This document shows positions 7,864-17,578 of a stretch of DNA of 64,000 nucleotides, piece by piece; position 1 is the stretch's first letter, and every line of letters begins with the position of its first letter. The DNA is from JAIQFV01 sp041494885. GTDB taxonomy: Bacteria; Acidobacteriota; Terriglobia; JAIQFV01. The translations under genes were made by a program, and so were the position numbers. The stretch is taken from positions 62,001-126,000 of the forward strand of contig JBGQBO010000005.1 of the NCBI GenBank assembly GCA_041494885.1, read 5' to 3'. The notes beneath the pieces were generated by a model. It worked only from the letters and a program-made list of their open reading frames with translations, did not search any database and had not been told where the DNA came from.

Positions 7864-10443
7864 TTACGGCAAGGCGATCAACGCCAGCGTCCCCGAGCCC
7901 CGGTTCGCCACGACCGCCAGGTTGGAGATGGAACTAATGGCAACACCCGTGGGGTTATTCCCTCCGGTTGGGAGTGTTGCCGTCACCGTCTTGGTTGCCA
8001 AATCGATGACCGAGATTGAGCCTCCGAGATTGTTTGTAACGACGGCCCGATTGCGCACTGCATCCACCGCCACATAATTGGGGCTGGATCCAACTTGAAC
8101 GGTCCCCACGACGGTCTGGCGATTTAAGTCCACAATGGAGACGGTATTGTCGCCACTGTTGGCAACGACGGCGATCCCGGTGTTGCTGTTGACAGCGACC
8201 CCCTCGGGACTAAGCCCCACCGCTATTGTTGCCTTTTGCGTCTGCGTGAGCAAATCGAAAATAACGAGTTTGCCGTCAGTAAAATCGGATATCAAAGCCC
8301 AATCCACATTGGCCGAGGGATTGTATACCGCCACATCGTAGGGCCTTCCGATCAGGAACGAAACGATCTGTCGGGTGACAAAGTTCAACACACCAATATG
8401 CAGAGAATTATCGGTGATCACGGCATTTCCATTCGCCGTATCGATCGCCAGGTTGAACGGTTTTCCCCCCAGGTTTGTCACATCGATCAAATCCTGGAAA
8501 CTTTGTGTGTCGAGATTGACCACACTCAAATTTCTTGTCGGGGCAAATCCGGGAGAATTGGCAACGAACGCCTGGCGGCCGAAAACGGCAATTCCCACTG
8601 GGTTATCGGCAGCTATGGCAATGGTACTGAGTGGGGTCGCACTCGCTAAATCTACAAACGTGACCGCATTGACATCCCCTGAGGTAATGACTCCGGGGTT
8701 GCTATCGGTCACGACAGCCTGGTTTAGAACGGGGTCAATGACCACTTTGCTTGGAGATGCCCCTACAGAGACAAGGCGAAGGGCCAGGGGTTGGAGAACG
8801 GTAAAGCTCACGGCGTTGCTCGTCAATCCACTCGTCGTGACCGTCAAAGAACCGGTCGTCGCCCCACTGGGCACGACCACCACAATCTGCGTACTTATTG
8901 CCGACACGATTTGAGTTCCCTGGACGCCATTGAACCGAACGATGTTGTTTGTCGAGAGCACCGGATCGAAGTTGGTTCCCGTAATGGTGACGCTCTCGCC
9001 GATATGAGCGGATGAAGGGTTGACGCTCGTAATGGACGGCGCCTGTGTCGCGATCTGATTCGCCACTGAGAATGGAAACGGATTCGAAAGGTTATCATCG
9101 AACAGGTTGTTCTTGGGGTTCAGAAACGTCACAAAGAACCCCCCGATCTGTGCCAACAGACCCGATGGCAATGTCATAATGGCCTTCGTAGAATCGACCA
9201 CACTTAAAGCAGGGGTGGTGAAGGAGGTGGGCGTCGTTCCGAACCGGACCGAAGCGCCGTCCTGCACGGTGCCGAAATTTAACCCATTGATGGTGATATC
9301 GGTGTCGCCGGAACCGGCCAGCACGGACGGCGGGTTGAGTGAAGTGATAATCGGCGCAGCAACACCCGCTGTCACATCGAAATTTACGCTGTTGCTTGAT
9401 CCCCCGTTAGCGGTGACCACCACGGGAACTATTAAGTCCTTCGCGCTCGCTGGAACCAACCCTGGTGGGACGGTGACGACCAGTGTGGTTGCCGACCCGC
9501 TGACGACCGAGGCACTCACGCCGTTAAAGGTAACGTGGTTGTTGGCTGGATTGCTGGTATCGAAGCTCGCTCCCGTGAGAGTGACGGTAGTGTCGGCCCC
9601 CCCTGAAGCGGGAGAAATGCTTATGATCGTGGGCACTAGCGCTGTCCCCGCAAACAGGGGGACGGTGGTCAGTTGGCCCCGATCCAGCCTCAAGAAGGTC
9701 CCAATGAGGCTCCCGCTGGCGGAAACCGCGAGCGTGCCCACCGTGTTTCCGATGTTGGCAAACGGCGGAAACTGTTCCAGAAATTGAGCGATATGTTGGA
9801 GGGGTCCGAGTGAGAAGGTAACCGGGCTTAACGTGACCAACCCGTCCGGGCCGGTGACCTGGAGCGTGACCTGCAGCGTTGCCGTGGGAGAAGGATTGGC
9901 CAGGGCAATGCCTGTATTCACTGTGGGAGATTTTTCCAAAAACCCCGTCAACGAGGAAAGGGCCGGCGAGTTCGCCACCCCCGTCTGAGACAGCAAATTC
10001 CCGGAACCGTCCAACTGCTGAAACACGACGTTGCCGTTCAGCTTCGAAGAAGTTGAGGCCAATTGGACCCAACCCGCCTGGACCGCCTGTGCCCCCGTCG
10101 TGACAAAGGCTTTTACTCCGCGGGCGGGAATCGAGAGACTGAATACACCCGGAGAGGTCGGATTCAGTGCGTTTCCGGTTTGAGAATCTTTCAACCCTAC
10201 ATTATAGGGCGCGCCATTGTCTTGAAAAATACTGAGGGTCGCGGTCACCCCCTGGTCCGATGCATTAAATAACTGGATAATCGTTTGGAAGGGGGATGTT
10301 TCTCCCCCGTGGACGATGTCGGCAAAGAAGATCGTGTTCTGGCCCTGCGCGGGTGATGGGACCGCTCCTGCCAGACCCACCAAAATGATGAGTGCCCATG
10401 ATGCCCACCGATTGAATCTTGAATAATAATTTCTCAGACGCAT
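7864..10443 (-). CDS. Exported IPT/TIG and YVTN beta-propeller protein
   Basis: 859 residues from the ATG at 10443, which has AGGA five bases upstream; longer starts lack a site. A signal peptide (about 12-33, ending SPAQG) is followed by a region common in exported acidobacterial proteins (ADIVHGGETSPFQTIIQLFN). Three IPT/TIG immunoglobulin-like domains follow at about 270-358, 363-460 and 469-548 (IISISPASGGADTTVTLTG, ITSLNPPSVLAG, ITSVNPSSAHIGESVTITG). Residues about 555-859 are YVTN-type propeller repeats (for example VGSSPNYVAVDAVRNRAVVT). Such proteins are typically cell-surface or secreted; ligand unknown. It could be a substrate of the T2SS encoded next door, but that is inference. 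Confidence 0.85.
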   Translation of the reverse strand: MRLRNYYSRFNRWASWALIILVGLAGAVPSPAQGQNTIFFADIVHGGETSPFQTIIQLFNASDQGVTATLSIFQDNGAPYNVGLKDSQTGNALNPTSPGVFSLSIPARGVKAFVTTGAQAVQAGWVQLASTSSKLNGNVVFQQLDGSGNLLSQTGVANSPALSSLTGFLEKSPTVNTGIALANPSPTATLQVTLQVTGPDGLVTLSPVTFSLGPLQHIAQFLEQFPPFANIGNTVGTLAVSASGSLIGTFLRLDRGQLTTVPLFAGTALVPTIISISPASGGADTTVTLTGASFDTSNPANNHVTFNGVSASVVSGSATTLVVTVPPGLVPASAKDLIVPVVVTANGGSSNSVNFDVTAGVAAPIITSLNPPSVLAGSGDTDITINGLNFGTVQDGASVRFGTTPTSFTTPALSVVDSTKAIMTLPSGLLAQIGGFFVTFLNPKNNLFDDNLSNPFPFSVANQIATQAPSITSVNPSSAHIGESVTITGTNFDPVLSTNNIVRFNGVQGTQIVSAISTQIVVVVPSGATTGSLTVTTSGLTSNAVSFTVLQPLALRLVSVGASPSKVVIDPVLNQAVVTDSNPGVITSGDVNAVTFVDLASATPLSTIAIAADNPVGIAVFGRQAFVANSPGFAPTRNLSVVNLDTQSFQDLIDVTNLGGKPFNLAIDTANGNAVITDNSLHIGVLNFVTRQIVSFLIGRPYDVAVYNPSANVDWALISDFTDGKLVIFDLLTQTQKATIAVGLSPEGVAVNSNTGIAVVANSGDNTVSIVDLNRQTVVGTVQVGSSPNYVAVDAVRNRAVVTNNLGGSISVIDLATKTVTATLPTGGNNPTGVAISSISNLAVVANRGSGTLALIALP

Positions 10444-10527
10444 TGGAATCCTATGTCCTTTCATTAAACTCGGTTGTTGAGGATAGCCCTGGGGTTGAGC
10501 TTGAACTTCGAACCCGCGCGACCAGAC

Positions 10528-10587
10528 AGGGACAGACACCTCACTCTCACTAATGTCGGATGCCCTTTTAGGCAGGTGTCTGTCCCT
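10528..10587. repeat. Perfect 14-base inverted repeat
   Basis: AGGGACAGACACCT at 10528-10541 pairs exactly with its reverse complement at 10574-10587, with a 32-base loop. It lies in the 186-base gap between two exported-protein genes. Fragments of the same phrase (CAGACACCT) recur near 11482 and 63953, so it is probably another dispersed repeat family rather than a gene-specific terminator. Confidence 0.65.
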
Positions 10588-10629
10588 TTCTGCCGACGCG
10601 CCGAGAGCCCGTGACTCGCGCTCTTCATC

Positions 10630-11451
10630 TTAAGGTTTTGTCGTTTTTGATGCAGTGACGGTGCCCACAAAACGAAGACTAAAGCTCTGGCCATTACTGA
10701 AGTAGAGCTCGATGGTCTCGTCCACCTTTCGGGGGATCAACGCATTCTGCCAATGCGCTTCAATCTGCCCTTTCTTTCCCGGTACATAAAAGGAGCCGTC
10801 AGAGTGAGCGACCAAGCCGACACACCGGGGATCCATGTGCCAGGTCTGGCACGGTGTCGAGACCCGGACGAGCCTGAGCCCTTGAGTTCCTCGGTTTTCA
10901 AATGTGAAAACATGCCGGAGCACTGTACTCGCCGGCACGCTCCCGAAATCGTAAGTGGTCGAATCAAAGACGACGTCCGTCGGGGGTGCCGAGGGCGGTG
11001 CAGTCGCGCCATGTCCGAACAGACCCGGGCCTTTGGGATCTTGGGTCCCCGCTGTTGGTGCCTGTGGATAATGGAGGTACCAGTCCCCCTTTTCGTAAAC
11101 CCACTGGTTTTCAAGGGTCCAATCAACAGGAGCTGTCGAGAAAGGGAACATTCGCTTGATCTTCGTCGACACCATGGCGGACTTGGAATCCACACCGATC
11201 ACCACGGAGTCGATCTTGAAATCTGTCAGTTGAAATCGCTGAATCTTGGCAAATGCCTCACGCTCTTCCTCTCGGACCAAAAGACCCAACTTCTCGACAT
11301 CACCCTTGGACCAGGCTGTCCAGAATTGAGTCGCCCGTGCCTTGAGTTGCGTTTCCTGAGGAGTCTCCCCTGCACAAATCGAGGGGGCCAGAAAATAGCT
11401 AAAAAGAACACTCAGAACACCAATTAATACCAAGAGATTTTTTTTCATCAT
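10630..11451 (-). CDS. Exported protein with C-terminal DUF1573-like domain
   Basis: 273 residues. A signal peptide (1-27, LIGVLSVLFSYFLAPSICAG) precedes an NTF2/SnoaL-like half (about 30-125, ATQFWTAWSKGDVEKL to YEKGDWYLHY). After a proline-rich linker, residues about 150-265 look like a DUF1573 immunoglobulin-like domain (TTYDFGSVPASTVLRHVFTFENRGTQ). Two cysteines, in PCQTWHMDPRC, could form a disulphide. The role is unknown. It is read in the same direction as the IPT protein, about 190 bases upstream of it. Confidence 0.75.
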   Translation of the reverse strand: MMKKNLLVLIGVLSVLFSYFLAPSICAGETPQETQLKARATQFWTAWSKGDVEKLGLLVREEEREAFAKIQRFQLTDFKIDSVVIGVDSKSAMVSTKIKRMFPFSTAPVDWTLENQWVYEKGDWYLHYPQAPTAGTQDPKGPGLFGHGATAPPSAPPTDVVFDSTTYDFGSVPASTVLRHVFTFENRGTQGLRLVRVSTPCQTWHMDPRCVGLVAHSDGSFYVPGKKGQIEAHWQNALIPRKVDETIELYFSNGQSFSLRFVGTVTASKTTKP

Positions 11452-11646
11452 CGGAGTTTGTGAAGCACAAAAGAAACCGGCCCAGACACCTTACTCTTAT
11501 CAACTTCGACTTCCCCACAGAGTCGGTTCCTGTCCCTTGTCATGATCGCATAAACGCGATTACCTCGTCCAGTGCACCTTGCCGGCAAGATCCGCGCACT
11601 CAGCGGCCTCGGCGGTGAGGCTTTTGGTTCACGCATTCCAAAAAAA

Positions 11647-11672
11647 GAGGGGTAGCCCGTAGGCTACCCCTC
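11647..11672 (-). terminator. Rho-independent terminator after the 11702 gene
   Basis: GAGGGGTAGCC at 11647-11657 and its exact complement at 11662-11672 form an 11-pair stem with a 4-base loop. On the minus strand it is followed directly by seven T residues (plus-strand A run 11640-11646). It lies 30 bases past the stop of the exported protein at 11702. Confidence 0.9.
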
Positions 11673-11701
11673 GAGTCAAAAAGCTGAGATGTTCCTAAAA
11701 A

Positions 11702-13390
11702 TCAGTGGCGTTTATGGGCGATTCTCTTTTGCCCCAAGGATTCGCCGCTCTCAGAAGATCGGCTATCCGAGTTGAAGAACTCTCCGCCCAAGGCAGCCGC
11801 AATACGACCGCCCGTGACATTGACGTCCGGGATGATCAAGCAATCGTAGCCGTGTGAGAACGTGGAGAAGTTCCCATCAGCGATGATCGCTTCAGCGTGA
11901 GCAAACTGGAAGTCACACTGGATGATCGAATACCCCTCAAATCCACCACCTACGCCCGCGTTGCCCTTTACTTCAAAGACAGCGCTGGTGCCCGTCGATA
12001 CTAACGGAGTCGTAAATACCGGCTTCGTGGTGCTGTTGATGTTGGCATTCGACCCGCCGGAACCAAACAGGAACATACGGCACACACCGGTCTGCGGAGT
12101 GGCACCCAGGGATCCAAAGATGTCAGTGCTGGTATTGGCAATGGCAAGACCTGTGTCATAGCCGCCCGTTGGTACCGTCGCCCCTGCTGCCGTCGAGATA
12201 AACTTGCACAGCAGGTTGGTGACGCAATTGGCCAGCGTCTCAATCGAATCCGCGGGACTGTTCTGGAAATTCTGAACGAAACTCAGAATATTGGCACTAG
12301 TCACTGAACTCCTGAACGTGCCGGCCTTATTTGGACCTAGAGTCACCTGAGCCGTAACGGTCGAGAGCACGGGAGGAGCCGGGATCCCCGATGTCGGACA
12401 GAAAGAGGGGAAGATTTCCGCGGTTTCCGAAATATTGATGTCGTCAAACGTGGTGTTGTAGGTGAAGGTCACGCTTGCCGGGGTTGTGGCCGAAGTGTTG
12501 GTGAACGTGGAGGAACCCGAAATCGCGAGCGTGAGATCGCCCGGACCACTTGCGCCTATGGTTGTGGGCATATCCACTTCAACTCCCGGAGGAATCCCTT
12601 GAAATCTGACTAACAGTTGGGTTCCATTGGTGGCCTTCGTCGGTGGCCCATTGATGGCACCAGCGGCACCGCTCGGGGTGTGCTGAATGTCATTTTCATC
12701 AGTCACAGTCGTCAATGCAGACGGGAATTGCTCGGCCACATCGATTTCCGCTTCCTGACAATGATTCACCTGGCAAGCCAGGATGGGATCAGCAGCGAAC
12801 ACGGTAACCTGGATTTCATCCAACACAAAGGCGACCGGGAAAGTTGTGACGTTATCGATCTGGAATGCGTTGGGTGGAATGGCGATAATGGTGCCAGTGA
12901 CGGCGGAAAGGGGCGGCAAGCTCGCGCCAGCGATATTCGCGCGAATTCCCATAATGCGGATGACATCGGTTGTCGCCGCGGTTCCGGACACCTGCACGGT
13001 AACACTGTTGGTAACCACAGTGTTCAAAGAAGCGTTGCCGATAGCGATCCCTGTCGTGGTGTTCGGGGCTGTGAACTCGCTCTCCACATGAGCCACGCGC
13101 GCATTGGTGGCTACGCTGGTGGCACTGGTGAAGAGATTCGTGGTGGTATTGGCATTCACAAGACCGGCCACGGGTTGGTAAATGACAGAAAAGGTGGAAT
13201 TGGGTGGGAAGGTTCCAGGCACGTCGCATGTCAGCGTCAGGTCACCGAGGACTTCCGTCTGACCGTGCTCACGAACTACTGTCTGTGTGCCGCTGAGGAT
13301 GAAGTGCGGAACCTGTTGGGCAAACAGGGTTGCGCCCGTCAGCAGGAAGGTCAGGGCAAGCGCAACTAAAGTTAATTTTCTTAAGGACAT
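11702..13390 (-). CDS. Large exported protein of unknown function
   Basis: 562 residues from the ATG at 13390, which has AAGGAG seven bases upstream. A signal peptide (LTLVALALTFLLTGATLFAQ, about 6-25) precedes a Thr/Val/Ala-rich, probably beta-rich body. The C-terminal part (FEGYSIIQCDFQFAHAEAI, ADGNFSTFSHGYDCLI) resembles the end of many secreted proteins of Solibacter-type acidobacteria. The last 25 residues are Ser- and Lys/Arg/His-rich. A strong terminator follows and a 644-base gap precedes it, so it is probably its own transcription unit. No enzymatic motif is seen; a structural or surface role is a guess. Confidence 0.75.
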   Translation of the reverse strand: MSLRKLTLVALALTFLLTGATLFAQQVPHFILSGTQTVVREHGQTEVLGDLTLTCDVPGTFPPNSTFSVIYQPVAGLVNANTTTNLFTSATSVATNARVAHVESEFTAPNTTTGIAIGNASLNTVVTNSVTVQVSGTAATTDVIRIMGIRANIAGASLPPLSAVTGTIIAIPPNAFQIDNVTTFPVAFVLDEIQVTVFAADPILACQVNHCQEAEIDVAEQFPSALTTVTDENDIQHTPSGAAGAINGPPTKATNGTQLLVRFQGIPPGVEVDMPTTIGASGPGDLTLAISGSSTFTNTSATTPASVTFTYNTTFDDINISETAEIFPSFCPTSGIPAPPVLSTVTAQVTLGPNKAGTFRSSVTSANILSFVQNFQNSPADSIETLANCVTNLLCKFISTAAGATVPTGGYDTGLAIANTSTDIFGSLGATPQTGVCRMFLFGSGGSNANINSTTKPVFTTPLVSTGTSAVFEVKGNAGVGGGFEGYSIIQCDFQFAHAEAIIADGNFSTFSHGYDCLIIPDVNVTGGRIAAALGGEFFNSDSRSSESGESLGQKRIAHKRH

Positions 13391-14000
13391 CTCGTTTCTC
13401 CTTTTGTTTAAAATAGGCAATTGATCCGCCATCCTCTCCTAAGCTCTAGATCGGCAGACGGAATGGATTTTACTCGAAGGGATTGTTTGTTTACCCCGAA
13501 GTCTCGGGGGTAGTACCGGGACCGTAAAAAAAGAGTTGAATTGCGCCGCTGATTCAGGAACTTACTCCCAAACATCGGAGGAGCACTTTCGGGCTGGTGC
13601 TTCGCACAATCAGCGTGGTATCACGCGCCAATTTCCGACGCCTCACCTCCTCTTCAACTAGATTGTTTTGATATGATACGAAAGATTCCATCGATTGATC
13701 GCTACCCTGAGTCACAACCTCAAGAATTTTGTCGAAAAGACCATCTCATAAATTGGACTCACGAACAACGATGAGGTGAAGCCTCGAAACTCCCGCCGAA
13801 TGTAACATCCCTCAATTTCAGTTGTCAAGCGCTTTTCAGTGATTTGACGGCCTTTATCCGGCGGCTTGCTTGGTGCACCCACGTATTACAATCAATTATT
13901 GAGACGGAAAGAACTTCATTTTTTGAGATTATTTTGTGAGGAGGGCGAAAAAAGCTCGATTCACAGCAAAGACGCGCGCGAGGCGCTGAGGAGAGCTCTA
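13391..14000 (-). other. Long upstream gap, possible promoter and leader
   Basis: About 610 bases without a gene between the secretin terminator hairpin and the exported protein. The ribosome site of the downstream gene is at 13397-13402. On the minus strand a short hairpin (CCCCGAG...TTCGGGG region, about 13494-13510) follows a seven-base T run and GC-rich pieces, so a structured leader is possible. It matches no riboswitch class I know. The 13800-13970 part is AT-rich and may hold the promoter. Confidence 0.3.
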
Positions 14001-14028
14001 AGGGGCGTCCGCCACGGCGGACGCCCCT
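14001..14028 (-). terminator. Strong hairpin after gspD, probable terminator
   Basis: AGGGGCGTCCGCC at 14001-14013 pairs with its exact complement at 14016-14028, a nearly loop-free 13-pair palindrome only seven bases past the secretin stop. There is no T run on either side, so it may be a factor-assisted terminator or an RNA-stabilising structure at the end of the T2SS operon. Confidence 0.6.
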
Positions 14029-14034
14029 AGCACA

Positions 14035-16431
14035 TCAAGGCTGCGTGGGCGGCGGCGCGGGCACCTGGACCTTATCCCAGGCGGCGTGGTGGGCTTTACT
14101 CTTATTAAGAATCTCACTGCTCAAATTCTTCATTTCCTTCTTTAAAGAGTCCGAAACTACCTTGGCCTGATCGAGCGTGGTCACAACATGTGGGGTGATG
14201 AAGATAACCAACTCGCTGCGCTTGTTCGTCCATCCCGTGCTTCCAAAGGCCCCTCCCAGGATCGGAATATCCCCCAAAAGAGGGATGCGGCTGCGGGTAA
14301 GCTCTTTATCCTCAGTAATGATCCCCGCAATTGCCATCGTTTCGCCATCTTTGATGACAAAGCTGGTACTCGCCGAGCTCCGGTTGATCGACGGGGAGAT
14401 GTTGCTGACGCCAGCCGGCGGGGGCACCGGCGAACTCACTTCCTGAGTGACCTTGAGGCCCACCATCCCGTTGGCATTCACGTGCGGGGTCACCGCAAGG
14501 ATGACACCCGTGTCCACATTCTGCACGGTATTAAAGACGACATTGGTTGATCCCGGGGAAAAGCCCGAGGAACTGAGGGTGGGGATGGATACACCCACTT
14601 GGATTCGAGCCTCCTGGTTGTCAGTGACCATAATGGAAGGCGCCGAAAGGGTCTTGGCACGCGTTCGGTTCTCAGTCGAAGTAATCCTGGCGAACAGTTC
14701 ACGGGCGCCCGCATTCATGAGCACCATGGACCCGCTGAGCACCCCGGACGTGAAATCGGCAAGCGGTTTGGTCCCCCCTGGAGCCGTGCCGCGCTGTTGA
14801 AGCGAATACTCAATTCCCAATGAGAAATCGTGCGACAAATCGATGCGGAAGATCTGTGCTTCAATCAACACCTGGAGCGGGAGAATGTCGATCTGGCGGA
14901 GGGTCTGCTCAATCAAGTCATAGTCTTGCGGGGTGGCTTGAATGATCAGCATGTTGTTGGTATCGTCGGCAACAATCTTGATATTGCCTTGAAAGCCATA
15001 AACCTCCCTTTCCCTTTGCTGGACTCTCTCTTGAGTTGTCCCTTGCGCGAGGATGGTACTGGTGGACATTCCGGCGGTGGGAGAAGGCGCTGCAACCACT
15101 GGTTCCGGTCGGCCTACCACCGGCACTTCCTTGGTGATGACAGATCCGTACAACTCGCTGAGTAACCCCCGAATGACGCCGGACTTGGCATACTGCAAAT
15201 GGTAGACATAGTTCCTGATCCCTGCGATCTGCGCAGGCTGGTCCAGCTTGTCGATCCACTGCTCCACCACATCGAAACTGGCCGGATTGGGGGCCACCAC
15301 CAGGACCGCATTGAGGCGATCGAGGGGGACGAACCGAATGGCGGAGTCCTTGTCGCTCATCGCATACGCTGAAAAAATGCTCTTTAAATCCTCGATGATT
15401 GAGCGTGCGGAATTGTTTTTTACAGTAAAAAGTTGAAGCCTTTGATTCTGAAGGGCGTCGGAATCAAACGTCCGGATCAAGTCCAACAGTCTTGCCATGT
15501 TGCGACTGGCATCGGTCAGAATGAGGATGTTGCCGCGGTCATGGCTGATGATGGAACCGGCATCCGATAGAAATTCCTTGAGGATCTTACTCATGTCGGC
15601 GGCGGTGACAAACTGCATGGGAATGAGCTCTGTGACGATTTCATCACCGGGCGAAAGCGGCTTATCCCCCGGGCGCTCCATATGGACCGGAATCTGGCGT
15701 ATCGACTTGAGCGGGACGATCTGCCATAAATTGCCCGTCTGAATCGCCGAAGCGCCGTTAATGCGGAGCAACGTTTGCAGGATTTGCATCAAATCTGCAC
15801 TGGAGATATCACCCATCGTGGTAATGGTCACAGTCCCTTTCACCGCCGGGTCCAGGACATAGTTGAGATGGAGCAGATTGGCGATCACCTGGACAACCTG
15901 GATCAAATCAGCATTGTTGAAGACGAGCGACGCGCCACTGATGGATGGTGCGGCCGTTCTAGGCGCGGCCTGGGGGAGGGTCGGCGCTGGAGCTTGGGGC
16001 GGTCCTGGAGCCAGTGATGGAGTTGGAAGTTCTGTTTTCTTCTCGGTCTGAGCCGGCAGTTTGGCGCCTTCAGCCTCAGGTTTCATATTCGAAGGCGGAG
16101 GGACTGGGCCCGGGGTCGTCCCAGGTGCTTTGCCCGGTTGCTCCGTTCCGGGACTGGGTTGTGCAGGAATTGGAGTCGGGGCTGTGGCGTCGCGCTTCCC
16201 TCCCGGCGCTTGTGGCTCCGGCTCCCCGGTATCCTCGACCCAGACATCCCCGAAGAGGGTGTGCACCTTCTTCATCTTTTTCTTTGGGGGCTCTTCCTTT
16301 CCCGCTTTCTTTTCCTGGGCCGCTCCCTGGGCAGGTTTCTGCTCCGGTTGAGACTGTGCCCACGTTGACGAGAAGGCCAAGCACATTAAGCCTCCCCAAA
16401 GTGCTATCCCGATCAAGAATTTTTTGTGCAC
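14035..16431 (-). CDS. gspD: Type II secretion outer-membrane secretin GspD
   Basis: 798 residues. The start is GTG at 16431 with AGGAG eight bases upstream. A signal peptide (about 1-25, ends STWAQ) is followed by an unusually long Pro/Gln/Lys-rich linker (about 26-165). Then come the N0 domain (SLVFNNADLIQVVQVIANLL, about 168-235), the N1-N3 ring domains and the secretin barrel (VLIEAQIFRIDLS onward, ending with NKRSELVIFITPHVV). It forms the outer-membrane pore for folded proteins. It is the last gene of the operon E-F-G-H-I-J-K-L-M-C-D. The N1-N3 part has VHMERPGDKPLSPGDEIVTE and an insert with PEPVVAAPSPTAGMS. Identification is firm. Confidence 0.95.
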   Translation of the reverse strand: MHKKFLIGIALWGGLMCLAFSSTWAQSQPEQKPAQGAAQEKKAGKEEPPKKKMKKVHTLFGDVWVEDTGEPEPQAPGGKRDATAPTPIPAQPSPGTEQPGKAPGTTPGPVPPPSNMKPEAEGAKLPAQTEKKTELPTPSLAPGPPQAPAPTLPQAAPRTAAPSISGASLVFNNADLIQVVQVIANLLHLNYVLDPAVKGTVTITTMGDISSADLMQILQTLLRINGASAIQTGNLWQIVPLKSIRQIPVHMERPGDKPLSPGDEIVTELIPMQFVTAADMSKILKEFLSDAGSIISHDRGNILILTDASRNMARLLDLIRTFDSDALQNQRLQLFTVKNNSARSIIEDLKSIFSAYAMSDKDSAIRFVPLDRLNAVLVVAPNPASFDVVEQWIDKLDQPAQIAGIRNYVYHLQYAKSGVIRGLLSELYGSVITKEVPVVGRPEPVVAAPSPTAGMSTSTILAQGTTQERVQQREREVYGFQGNIKIVADDTNNMLIIQATPQDYDLIEQTLRQIDILPLQVLIEAQIFRIDLSHDFSLGIEYSLQQRGTAPGGTKPLADFTSGVLSGSMVLMNAGARELFARITSTENRTRAKTLSAPSIMVTDNQEARIQVGVSIPTLSSSGFSPGSTNVVFNTVQNVDTGVILAVTPHVNANGMVGLKVTQEVSSPVPPPAGVSNISPSINRSSASTSFVIKDGETMAIAGIITEDKELTRSRIPLLGDIPILGGAFGSTGWTNKRSELVIFITPHVVTTLDQAKVVSDSLKKEMKNLSSEILNKSKAHHAAWDKVQVPAPPPTQP

Positions 16432-16586
16432 AATGTGACTCCTATGATTTCTGCATAATTCTTTCGTCCCGCTGGGAGTTCAATAGGTAAATGAGCTCGC
16501 CTTTCCCAAGGCCTGCGCCGTGGGCTAAAAATCCTGCGCCCCGTTCGGGGCTACCGGTCCTGATCCTTGTCCATTCAGCCATGAGT

Positions 16587-16666
16587 ATTGAAACTTGAAC
16601 ATTGGGCCTTAGGCTCTTGACCTTGCACTTAGGACCTAACACTTTGAACCTTGAACTTTGAACTCT
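16587..16666. repeat. Short-phrase repeat, TTGAACCTTGAAC family
   Basis: An array of degenerate 9-11 base units (TTGAAACTTGAACATTG, CCTTGAACTTTGAAC). It lies in the 242-base gap between gspC and gspD. Just before it, 16500-16560 carries GGGGCTACC phrases like those of the element at 20676. No ORF. Confidence 0.65.
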
Positions 16667-16673
16667 TCTTCTT

Positions 16674-17381
16674 TCATTTCGCATCCTCAGAACACACCAT
16701 GCCAAACAGCGTTTTTACCCAGCGTCCCTTGCAAGGACCTTGTCCGGCTGGAGGGCGCGCCGGAGAGGCATTGTTCGAACCGGAAGCTGAGTTCGAGGAA
16801 GCCCCCTCCGAACCATTTACGGAGACCACTTTCCCTCCGGCTCCCGCCCCGCCCGCAACCACCGGCGTCACAGGAGTTGGAATGGTCTTGGGTTGCTCCT
16901 CTGTTGTGGTTTCCACGGTTTCATTTCCCCACTGCAACTCCACCTTGTTCGAGAGGATTCGGGTCAAGGTGTATTCTCCAATCTTGTCACCCACTTTGAG
17001 TGATCGGAAGTCGCGGGTTCCCGGTGACGACATCATGGCCAGCTTCGCTTCGCTCAAATTAATGACGCCGAATAGAACTGGTTTCGGGGGGCGCGGCCTG
17101 GCCACGTCCTCCTGCGCGATTTGATCGTTCCGATCGGGGCTTAAAAGATTTCGGCTCGCAATCACCATGTAATTTTTTCGTAGGGCTTCGGCCGATTTCT
17201 GTTTCTCGACGGCCTGTTTCAGGGTGACGCTGGGCGCCACAATCCTGGATACCTGGTAGGCCGCCGCGTTGGCCAACCACTGTCGCCGCAGTGCGAGCCC
17301 CATCCACACGCACACGGCGACGAGCAGCAGGTCGAGAAGAAGCAGGTACTTCATTGCGAGGATTTTTTTCAGGATGGTCAT
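16674..17381 (-). CDS. gspC: Type II secretion inner-membrane protein GspC-like
   Basis: 235 residues. One N-terminal membrane segment (YLLLLDLLLVAVCVWMGLAL, about 12-31), a periplasmic RNLLSPDR motif, and a homology-region domain (about 95-155, PKPVLFGVINLSEAKLAMM to VGDKIGEYTLTRIL), which in GspC binds the secretin. The C-terminal third is Pro/Gly/Ser low complexity, and no PDZ domain is present. It links the inner-membrane platform to GspD. It follows gspM with a repeat-filled gap of 197 bases and precedes gspD. Confidence 0.88.
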   Translation of the reverse strand: MTILKKILAMKYLLLLDLLLVAVCVWMGLALRRQWLANAAAYQVSRIVAPSVTLKQAVEKQKSAEALRKNYMVIASRNLLSPDRNDQIAQEDVARPRPPKPVLFGVINLSEAKLAMMSSPGTRDFRSLKVGDKIGEYTLTRILSNKVELQWGNETVETTTEEQPKTIPTPVTPVVAGGAGAGGKVVSVNGSEGASSNSASGSNNASPARPPAGQGPCKGRWVKTLFGMVCSEDAK

Positions 17382-17399
17382 TGTATGGCGCCTTCTCTA

Positions 17400-17574
17400 A
17401 AGGTGTCAGGTGCCGGGTACCGGGTGTCAGGGGCCAGTCGAAAGTAATAAGGCATTGCTGTTCCTCATTTCAAAACGCGGAGATAAAGAATCGGTACGGA
17501 CTTGAACTTATTACCTCTGCCATTCATCATGCGGCCTCTCTCCTCTGAAACCTGACACCCGGCACCCGACACCT
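17400..17574. repeat. Inverted short-phrase repeat between gspM and gspC
   Basis: The left arm 17400-17434 (GGTGTCAGGTGCCGGGTAC) and right arm 17551-17574 (CCTGACACCCGGCACCCGAC) are inverted copies of the phrase seen at 5399-5608. The 116 bases between the arms have no gene. It occupies almost the whole gspM/gspC junction. Confidence 0.75.
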
Positions 17575-17578
17575 TCCT

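Noticed and set aside
8375..9787. Plus-strand frames opposite the IPT/YVTN protein
   Set aside because: Repetitive Thr/Val content comes from the beta-rich protein on the other strand.
11448..11636. 62-codon minus-strand frame between two exported-protein genes
   Set aside because: No ribosome site, no family resemblance, composition like repeat-derived sequence (CAGACACCT phrases).
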